Assembly (NCBI RefSeq): GCF_026672425.1
Contig: NZ_JAPPRC010000004.1
Coordinates: forward strand, 428,501 to 492,500
Source of the DNA: Pannonibacter sp. SL95
GTDB lineage: Bacteria; Pseudomonadota; Alphaproteobacteria; Rhizobiales; Stappiaceae
Length of the DNA: 64,000 bases
Direction: 5' to 3'
Within the stretch, counting starts at the first letter, position 1; each line of letters opens with the position of its first letter. Position numbers and translations under genes: made by a program. The notes under the pieces are model-generated. The model saw nothing but the letters and a program-made list of their open reading frames with translations, was not told the origin of the DNA and did not search any database. Below, in pieces: positions 58,244 through 64,000 of the stretch.

Positions 58244-58596
58244 TTTCTCGCCCTCGAGACAAATCTTTACTTACAATCCACGGAAAGATCGTCGGATTTA
58301 GATAGCGTCGATGGCGATCAGTACCACAAAAGGTGCGTCCGGAATCAGGATTGGTTAAGTTTCCAGAACTCGTTTTCTCGTTTAGGTAAACGAAAGTTAA
58401 ACATTTTAATTCGGATTCGATGATCCGAGTCTTTCTTGCGTCGCCGGAAGTGCTTTTAGGCGCTTAGGCTGGTGTTTGCCTTGTTTTTGCCGGATTCCCG
58501 CTGCGTCACAAAATGGCCCAATTGAGGGGGCACCTGCGCCCAGTGACGAGGCGCTGAACCAGCAATGGTGTATCAGAGGAGACAGCGCCGCTATAG
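58244..58596. other. 353-bp divergent region between the GGDEF-EAL gene and the rlpA-like gene
   Basis: AT-rich; contains the perfect 16-bp palindrome TCGTTTAGGTAAACGA (58378-58393), a plausible operator. TTAA-N5-TTAA follows at about 58397 but misses the CtrA spacing. No coding frame is credible. Confidence 0.55.
58378..58393. promoter_or_regulatory. 16-bp palindrome, candidate operator
   Basis: TCGTTTA-GG-TAAACGA is a perfect 7-2-7 palindrome. It lies 135 bp upstream of the GGDEF-EAL start and 204 bp upstream of the rlpA-like gene. Confidence 0.45.
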
Positions 58597-59028
58597 ATGG
58601 AGGACGGTCCGATAGCTTCCGGTTTTTCGCGTACGGCGCTCAGCATTGGTCAGTCAGGTGGTCTTGCATTCATCTGTCTTGGACTTATCGCTAGTCTTGC
58701 ACCCGCACAGGCGGGGCCAACCCAGTGCGGCATGGCATCGTGGTATGCGATGACGAGCCGGACAGCGAGTGGAGAGCGCGCCAATCCGAACATGATGACG
58801 GCCGCACACCGCAATCTTCCCTTTGGTAGTGTTGTAACAGTTGTTAATCTGGATAACGGCAAGACCGTGAAGGTCCGGATCAATGACCGTGGCCCCTTCG
58901 TCAAGTCCCGCGTCATTGATGTTACCCGGCAAGCCGCTAAAGAGCTTGGATTTCTGGGCCGTGGAGTGGCTCGCGTGAAGGTGATTGGCCCGAACGGGGA
59001 AGTCTCTGCCAAGCCGGGACGCTGTTAA
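58597..59028 (+). CDS. RlpA-like double-psi beta-barrel protein
   Basis: A 143-residue exported protein. Residues 1-39 form a signal peptide (GLAFICLGLIASLAPAQA), without a lipobox. The rest is a single double-psi beta barrel: GMASWYAMTSRTASGERANPNMMTAAHRNLPFGSVVTV in part, VKVRINDRGPFVKSRVIDVTRQAAKELGF, the RlpA core with its catalytic-type Asp. Full-length RlpA is a septal lytic transglycosylase acting on denuded glycan; the SPOR domain is missing here. AGAGGAG lies 15 bp upstream, rather far. A terminator follows. Confidence 0.88.
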   Translation: MEDGPIASGFSRTALSIGQSGGLAFICLGLIASLAPAQAGPTQCGMASWYAMTSRTASGERANPNMMTAAHRNLPFGSVVTVVNLDNGKTVKVRINDRGPFVKSRVIDVTRQAAKELGFLGRGVARVKVIGPNGEVSAKPGRC

Positions 59029-59177
59029 CCAATATTTCGCGACAACAGAACGCAGGGTTATTTTCGACCTGTCTGCGCATTTATCGTGAAACGAATATAA
59101 AAATCAGTGATGACAAGCCCCGTGGCAACGGTTAGAGTTCGCCACCGTGGTCGATGGGGCCATGTGCACAAAACTTT

Positions 59178-59214
59178 GGCCGCGCTGGCGTGTAATCGCT
59201 GCGCGGCCTTTTTT
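59178..59214 (+). terminator. intrinsic terminator downstream of the rlpA-like gene
   Basis: The stem GGCCGCGC/GCGCGGCC (59178-59185 and 59201-59208) has an inner GCG/CGC and a TTTTTT tail. It lies 150 bp after the stop, so it may instead end a separate small RNA. The T-run overlaps the stop codon of the convergent photolyase. Confidence 0.8.
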
Positions 59215-60805
59215 ATGGGCTCCCCTCTGGCGGTTTCCAGGCAATCAGCCCGGCCAGAAACTCTGCGGCGCTTTTGCGCGTTTCCGTTCGGGCTGTCTCG
59301 CCCATCTTCTCCCATGTTGCATAAACTGTTCCGAGCCTCGGGTTTCCGCGAAGCTTGTCGGCGTTGCGGTCGAGAAAGTCCCAGTAAAGGGCGTTGAACG
59401 GGCAGGCGTCTCGGCCCGTTCGCTGCTTCACGTCATAGCGGCAGCTTCCGCAATAATCGGACATCTTGTTGATGTAGTTGCCGCCGCCCGCATAGGGTTT
59501 CGAGCCGAGCAGCCCGCCATCTGCAAACTGGCTCATGCCAAGCGTGTTGGGCGCCTCCACCCACTCGAAGGCATCTGCATAGACGGCCAGGTACCATTCA
59601 TGCACCTGCGCCGGATCAATGCCGGCCAGCATGGCGAAGTTGCCTGTCACCATCAGGCGCTGGATGTGGTGGGCATAGGCCTCGTCCCGTGTCTGGCCGA
59701 TGGCCTCTCGCAGGCAGCTCATGTCCGTCTGGCCGGTCCAGTAGAAGTCCGGAAGTGGGCGCCTGGCTTGCAATTCGTTGACCGAGGTATAGCCCGGCAT
59801 CTTCAGCCAATAGATGCCACGGACATATTCTCGCCAGCCAATGATCTGGCGGATGAACCCCTCTGCAGCGTTGAGCGGAACTCGTCCGGCGCGGTACTCC
59901 GCCTCCACCGTCCGGCAAACGGTCAAGGGGTCCAGCAGCCCGACATTGAGATAGGGCGAGATCACCGAATGATACAGCCAGGGCTCCCCGCGCAGCATGG
60001 CGTCCTGATAGTCGCCGAACCTGGGCAGCGCGACGGAAACGAAAGTCGCAAACACCTGTTCTGCCTCCGCCGTCGTGACCGCGAACCGGAACGGTTCCAG
60101 CCGGCCGAAATGCCCGGCAAACCGGGCATCGACCAGTTCCATAACCTCTCGCGTCAGGGCGTCGGGTTGCGGCTGGTAGGGCCGGGGCATGAACAGATCC
60201 GCCTTCGCCGGCTTGCGGTTTTCGGCGTCGTAGTTCCATTGCCCGCCTTCCGGCTCGTCGCCGGCCATCAGCAGTCCGGTCTTGCGCCGCATCTCGCGGT
60301 AGAAATACTCCATGCGCAGCTGCTTGCGGCCGCGCGCCCAGGCGCCGAACTCGGCAACCGAACACAGGAACCGGTCGTCCGTCAGAAGGTCCAGCGAGAT
60401 GCTGAATGCCTCGGGCCATGCGCGGGCTGCCTCCAGCACCCGCCATTCGCCGGGCTCAGTGAGGACAACACGCCGGACCCCGTGCCTTGCAACCGCGCGC
60501 CTAAGTTCGCCGGTAAAGCTGCCACTGTTTGCAGGATCATCGAGCCGGACATAATCGACGGTCCAGCCCTCAGCCCTGAGGTCTTCAGCAAAATGGCGCA
60601 TCGCCGAGAAAATGAAGGCGATCTTCTTCTTGTGGTGGCGGACATAGGTTGCCTCCTCAGCCACCTCGACCATCAGAACCACATCACGCGCTGGGTCGGC
60701 ACGCCGCAAGGCAGACAGCCCGCGCGAGAGCTGATCGCCGAGAACAAAAATGAGGGCCGGGTCCTTCCCCTGGCCACTGTCATCGGTCTTTTCGTCAGTC
60801 ATCAT
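59213..60805 (-). CDS. iron-sulfur cluster cryptochrome/photolyase (PhrB-type, (6-4) photolyase-like)
   Basis: A 530-residue member of the FeS bacterial cryptochrome/photolyase family, whose Agrobacterium member PhrB repairs (6-4) photoproducts. The four cluster cysteines are Cys364, 452, 455 and 468 (DMSCLREA, YCGSCRYD, RDACPF). Their spacing equals Cys350/438/441/454 of PhrB, shifted by 14. The N-terminal IFVLGDQLS and central GFIRQIIGWREYVRGIYW, VTGNFAMLAG are typical. An unrelated photolyase-family gene lies at 29.5-31.2 kb. A second Met at codon 2 could be the start. Confidence 0.93.
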   Translation of the reverse strand: MMTDEKTDDSGQGKDPALIFVLGDQLSRGLSALRRADPARDVVLMVEVAEEATYVRHHKKKIAFIFSAMRHFAEDLRAEGWTVDYVRLDDPANSGSFTGELRRAVARHGVRRVVLTEPGEWRVLEAARAWPEAFSISLDLLTDDRFLCSVAEFGAWARGRKQLRMEYFYREMRRKTGLLMAGDEPEGGQWNYDAENRKPAKADLFMPRPYQPQPDALTREVMELVDARFAGHFGRLEPFRFAVTTAEAEQVFATFVSVALPRFGDYQDAMLRGEPWLYHSVISPYLNVGLLDPLTVCRTVEAEYRAGRVPLNAAEGFIRQIIGWREYVRGIYWLKMPGYTSVNELQARRPLPDFYWTGQTDMSCLREAIGQTRDEAYAHHIQRLMVTGNFAMLAGIDPAQVHEWYLAVYADAFEWVEAPNTLGMSQFADGGLLGSKPYAGGGNYINKMSDYCGSCRYDVKQRTGRDACPFNALYWDFLDRNADKLRGNPRLGTVYATWEKMGETARTETRKSAAEFLAGLIAWKPPEGSP

Positions 60806-61134
60806 GCGGGCGCCTGAGGCTGGCCGGTTGCGAGTGCAATTTCATCAAAGCTGGGAACCGGCCTTGTGTCGGAAACTGCGCGAAAACACGGAATGAACAC
60901 TGGCCAGCAGCCCGATTGCGCCGGACATGCAATGATCCTGATTGCCTTACGCTGGCGGGACATCGCTGTATCACCGATCCGCCCAATTTTTTTGAAAGGC
61001 GGCGGCAAACCCCGCCATATGACTGGGGATGGCTCCGCCACCTGCTGGCAGGCCGTCAGAAAACCCGTTGCCGATCCTGGATCATTCCTGTATCAGACCA
61101 GAGTACGGCAGGCCGCCACGGTCCAAAGCCGAAT
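60806..61134. other. 329-bp region between the FeS photolyase gene and tRNA-Arg
   Basis: It holds the 8-bp inverted repeat GGCCGGTT (60822-60829) / AACCGGCC (60856-60863), 17 bp upstream of the photolyase start. One open frame on the plus strand (about 90 codons) has no family resemblance or ribosome-binding site, and I do not call it. Confidence 0.5.
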
Positions 61135-61211
<77 letters not shown>

Positions 61212-61435
61212 TTTTTTCAACGACCTAGACAAGACCAGACGTTGGCCCGGCAGTGCTGGGCAGGTGCTGTATCGTTTTGCCGCATGACGCAGTTTCCGCC
61301 AGCTGATTGGCCTGACCACTGCAGATATCCTGCTTGCCGAGCTGGAGTCTGTCGTTCAGAACAACAGGGCCCGTCTTGACGAGGTGATTGCCAGAGCCAC
61401 CCGGCACGATGGCGTGCCCTAGCGAGCCAGCGGAC

Positions 61436-62560
61436 ATGTTTGCGTTCATTCATTCCAGTGACCTGCACCTTGGCAAGCGCTTCGGCAGTTTCTCTGGCGA
61501 TCTGCCGGGTCGCCTGCGCGAGGCACGGCATGATGTCATCGGCCGGCTCGCCGACCATGCACGGGCGCAAGGAGTAGCGACCGTCCTGCTGGCCGGCGAT
61601 ACGTTCGACACCGAAACGCCGGCCCCGGAGGTCCGCCGCCAGGCACTGACCGCGATGGCGCAGCACGCCGGGATCCGCTGGGTCATCCTGCCGGGCAATC
61701 ACGATTCGCTGCAGGCAAGCCAGCTCTGGGCGACTGTTCGATCCGAGGCGCCGGAAAATGTCATCCTCGCGCTGGAGCCGCACGTGATCGAGCTGGCGGC
61801 TGATGTCATGCTGCTGCCAGCCCCTTGCACGACGCGCCGGGCCGGACGAGACCTGACCGACTGGATGAACGGCGCGGCCACGCCTGAGGGCGCACTGCGG
61901 CTGGGTCTGGCCCATGGCGCTATCCAGGGCTTTTCCGAGGAGGCCGTTGCTGCTGATATCATCGCCCCGGATCGAGCGATGCATGCGGGCCTTGCCTATC
62001 TGGCCCTTGGCGACTGGCACGGCGCCATCGAGGTCAACGCGCGCACCCGCTACAGCGGCACACCGGAGCCGGACCGGTTCAAGCATGACCAGCCGGGCGA
62101 GGCGTTGCTGGTCCGTATTGCTGGCACGGCCGCCCTGCCCGAAGTGACCGCGCTGCCGACTGCTCGCTTTTCCTGGCGCACCCTGCCACTGCACCTGCAT
62201 GACGGCGATGATCCGGCTGAGGCGCTGGCACGCTTGCTGCCCGAGATGCACAGTCGCAGGCAAACTCTGGCACGGGTGATCGCGACCGGCCGCAGCCGCC
62301 TTCCCGCACGTACCGCGCTCGCCGGGGCCATTGCCCATTCCGCGCCGGATTTCGCCTTTCTGGAGCTGGATGACACCGGCCTTGCCACGGAATGCGACGT
62401 GACGGACCTTGATCAGATCGATCGCGCTGGCTCCCTGCGTGAGGCGGCGGAAGCCTTGCTGCTGGAAGCTGGCAATGAAGCGCTCTCGGCCGGGGACCGG
62501 GAGATCGCACGGGCGGCGCTGGCCCGGCTTTATTCCTACGCGCAGGCGGTTGCGTCATGA
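61436..62560 (+). CDS. metallophosphoesterase, SbcD/YhaO-like DNA repair exonuclease
   Basis: A 374-residue calcineurin-like phosphoesterase of the SbcD/Mre11/YhaO group. The metal motifs are DLHLGKRFG (D-X-H), LLAGDTFD (GD-X-X-D), LPGNHDS (GNHD) and GDWHGAI near the end of the domain (GHXH-like region), all in order. The C-terminal 130 residues are helical and would bind the ATPase partner. The ATG at 61436 starts right at the conserved strand MFAFIHSSDLHLG. Its stop overlaps the ATPase start by four bases. Confidence 0.9.
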   Translation: MFAFIHSSDLHLGKRFGSFSGDLPGRLREARHDVIGRLADHARAQGVATVLLAGDTFDTETPAPEVRRQALTAMAQHAGIRWVILPGNHDSLQASQLWATVRSEAPENVILALEPHVIELAADVMLLPAPCTTRRAGRDLTDWMNGAATPEGALRLGLAHGAIQGFSEEAVAADIIAPDRAMHAGLAYLALGDWHGAIEVNARTRYSGTPEPDRFKHDQPGEALLVRIAGTAALPEVTALPTARFSWRTLPLHLHDGDDPAEALARLLPEMHSRRQTLARVIATGRSRLPARTALAGAIAHSAPDFAFLELDDTGLATECDVTDLDQIDRAGSLREAAEALLLEAGNEALSAGDREIARAALARLYSYAQAVAS

Positions 62561-64000
62561 AGATCCTGGCTCTTCGCCTGTTCAACGTGCGGCGGTTCGC
62601 CGGCCGCGGCGTCGCCATCGAGGGGATCGCGGACGGCGTCAACGTTCTCAGTGCCCCCAATGAGTTTGGCAAGTCGACCAGCTTCGAAGCCTTGCACGCC
62701 TTGTTCTTCCAGCCGCATGGCAGCGTTGGCGGCGAGGTCAAGAAGCTGCGCCCCTACAGCGGCGGCAATCCGCTGATCGAGGCGGACATTGCCCTGGGCA
62801 CCGGCCAGTTCCGGATTGCCAAGCAGTATCTGGGCGGACGCTTTGCCAAGGTGACGGATCTGCAGACCGGGCGCCTGGTGGCGCAGGCGGACGAAGCGGA
62901 GAACTTCATTGCTGGTCTGGTGACGGGCGGGACGTCCGGGCCCGCCGGCCTGCTCTGGGTCCGCCAGGGCCTCACGGGTCTGGAAAAACGCGGCAAGACC
63001 GAGGAAGAGGGCGAGCGCGAGCTGCGCCGTTCGCTGTTGGAGTCCGTGCAGGGCGAAGTCGAGGCGGTGACTGGGGGGCGCCGCATGGCTGCCATCCTGG
63101 CGGCAACGCAGGAGGCGCTGTCGGAGCTTGTGACTGCCACTGGTCGCCCCAAGGCAGGCGGGCGCTATCATGCGGCCATTGAAGACCGCGACCGGCTGGC
63201 CGGGCAGGAACAGCGCCTAGCCGGCGAGGTTGCCACTCTGCAGCAGCAGCTGGAGCAACGCGCAAAGGCGGCGAGGCGGCTTGCCGAACTGGACTCTCCG
63301 GGCGAGCGGCAGGAGCGGCGCAAGGCCGTGGAGGCGGCGCAGGCGGCGTTTGATGCGGCCAAGGCGCAGACGGACAGGCTGACGGCGGCTGAAGCCGAGT
63401 TGAAGCTCGCCCGTGACCGCCGTGACGCTGCGGAGCGTGATTTCCAGATGTTCCGATCCGCCCTGGACCGGGCGGCGGACCTGCGCGGCAAGCTGCAGGC
63501 GGCCGAGGAACGCCGCCGGAATGCCATTGACAGCCGCCGTGAGGCCGACGAGGCAATCGGCAGGGCAATTGCCGAAACCGAGGCGGCGGAGGCCGGTGAG
63601 CAGATCGCCCGCAATCTTCTGTCCCGGCTGGATGCGGCGCTGCGCGCCCGCGAGGCGTCCGCACGCCTGGCCGAGGTCAAGGATCAGCTCGCACAGGCAG
63701 AAGCCGCGCGTCTGTCTCTCGAGCAGGGCGAAGCACAGCTGGCGCTGCTCAAGGTTTCCCCTCGCGCCATCGACGAACTGCAGGCGCTTGAACTCGAGAT
63801 TGCCAAGCTGCGGGCCGTCAAGGAAGCGGCGCTTGCGTCCGTTATCGTCAGGTACGAGCCTGCCGCCGCCGTCCGGATTTCGATGAATGGCGAAGCGCTG
63901 CCGGAGGCTGAAGAGCGCACCTATGATGGTCAGACCCTGTTGTCCGTTCCCGGGATAGGAACGCTCACGCTGCGGTCAAACCACCCCGATACGGGTGATG
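62557..64000 (+). CDS. SbcC/YhaN-like AAA ATPase, N-terminal part
   Basis: The frame stays open to the right edge, so the C-terminus is outside the window; 481 codons are visible. MKILALRLFNVRRFAGRGV and Walker A SAPNEFGKSTSF form the N-terminal lobe of a Rad50/SbcC-type ATPase. From about residue 205 a long, highly charged coiled coil begins (repeats of Ala, Glu, Arg, Leu). The first Walker Gly is Ala, as in some YhaN relatives. Coupled to the nuclease gene upstream, it presumably forms a DNA-end-processing complex. Confidence 0.9.
   Translation, partial: MKILALRLFNVRRFAGRGVAIEGIADGVNVLSAPNEFGKSTSFEALHALFFQPHGSVGGEVKKLRPYSGGNPLIEADIALGTGQFRIAKQYLGGRFAKVTDLQTGRLVAQADEAENFIAGLVTGGTSGPAGLLWVRQGLTGLEKRGKTEEEGERELRRSLLESVQGEVEAVTGGRRMAAILAATQEALSELVTATGRPKAGGRYHAAIEDRDRLAGQEQRLAGEVATLQQQLEQRAKAARRLAELDSPGERQERRKAVEAAQAAFDAAKAQTDRLTAAEAELKLARDRRDAAERDFQMFRSALDRAADLRGKLQAAEERRRNAIDSRREADEAIGRAIAETEAAEAGEQIARNLLSRLDAALRAREASARLAEVKDQLAQAEAARLSLEQGEAQLALLKVSPRAIDELQALELEIAKLRAVKEAALASVIVRYEPAAAVRISMNGEALPEAEERTYDGQTLLSVPGIGTLTLRSNHPDTGD

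Noticed and set aside
58397-58410. TTAA-N5-TTAA as a CtrA box upstream of the rlpA-like gene
   Set aside because: Spacing is five, not seven bases, and the flanking consensus is missing.

Overview
The window is a GC-rich stretch of chromosome from an alphaproteobacterium, most likely of the order Hyphomicrobiales (Rhizobiales). The evidence is gene content and gene order: an Irr-type iron regulator divergent from fabA-fabB-fabI, hrcA divergent from rph-rdgB-hemW, gshB-yraN-rsmI beside an LpoA-like lipoprotein, mutM / enoyl-CoA hydratase / rpsT / dnaA in that order, ornithine-lipid and phosphatidylcholine genes (olsB, pmtA), MmcB, an iron-sulfur photolyase, and regulatory sites of alphaproteobacterial type (GTTC-N7-GTTC LexA boxes, CTTG-N18-CCTATAT heat-shock promoters). 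A Stappiaceae/Pannonibacter-like genus is a guess; the sequence does not settle it. Nearly all of the window is ordinary core chromosome. I see no insertion sequence, prophage or CRISPR array. There is one tRNA gene, Arg(CCG).

Layout. 0-7 kb: a DUF2244 fragment, nth with a coupled acetyltransferase, irr, the fab operon, moeB and hrcA. 7-14 kb: rph-rdgB-hemW, a PHA depolymerase with an unusual C-terminal domain, glsA, a DUF2852 protein and a YgjP-like metallopeptidase. 14-24 kb: a class A PBP, a DUF1330 protein, olsB, a hybrid histidine kinase, comM with a LexA box, and a Tat-exported cyclase. 24-32 kb: gshB, yraN-rsmI, the LpoA-like lipoprotein with coaBC, a DUF2256/photolyase pair, and mmcB with a LexA box. 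32-41 kb is a proteostasis block (hslVU and dnaK, each with a good RpoH promoter, and dnaJ) interrupted by two tandem FMN reductases and pmtA. 41-46 kb: alkB, ubiB, a frameshifted ubiE, mutM, enoyl-CoA hydratase and rpsT. 46-54 kb is the replication cluster: a long low-coding spacer, a rhodanese, dnaA, dnaN, recF and gyrB. 54-64 kb: a padR-MFS pair with a striking inverted repeat, a GGDEF/EAL protein, an RlpA-like protein, an FeS-type photolyase, tRNA-Arg, and an SbcD/SbcC-like (YhaO/YhaN-like) nuclease-ATPase pair that runs off the end.

How the genes fit together. DNA repair is heavily represented (nth, mutM, alkB, two photolyase-family proteins, MmcB, recF, the SbcCD-like pair), and two loci carry visible SOS boxes. 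Heat-shock control is visible for dnaK and hslVU. Membrane-lipid genes (fabA/B/I, olsB, pmtA) are present but scattered. The observations most worth following up are the 16-bp perfect inverted repeat over the padR promoter and start codon, the frameshift in ubiE, the PhaZ C-terminal fusion, the alpha/beta-hydrolase gene coupled to hslU, the altered CoaC active-site loop in coaBC, the two photolyase loci, and structured non-coding segments at 46.4-47.0 kb and 59.1-59.2 kb. No complete, clearly new biological system is evident.
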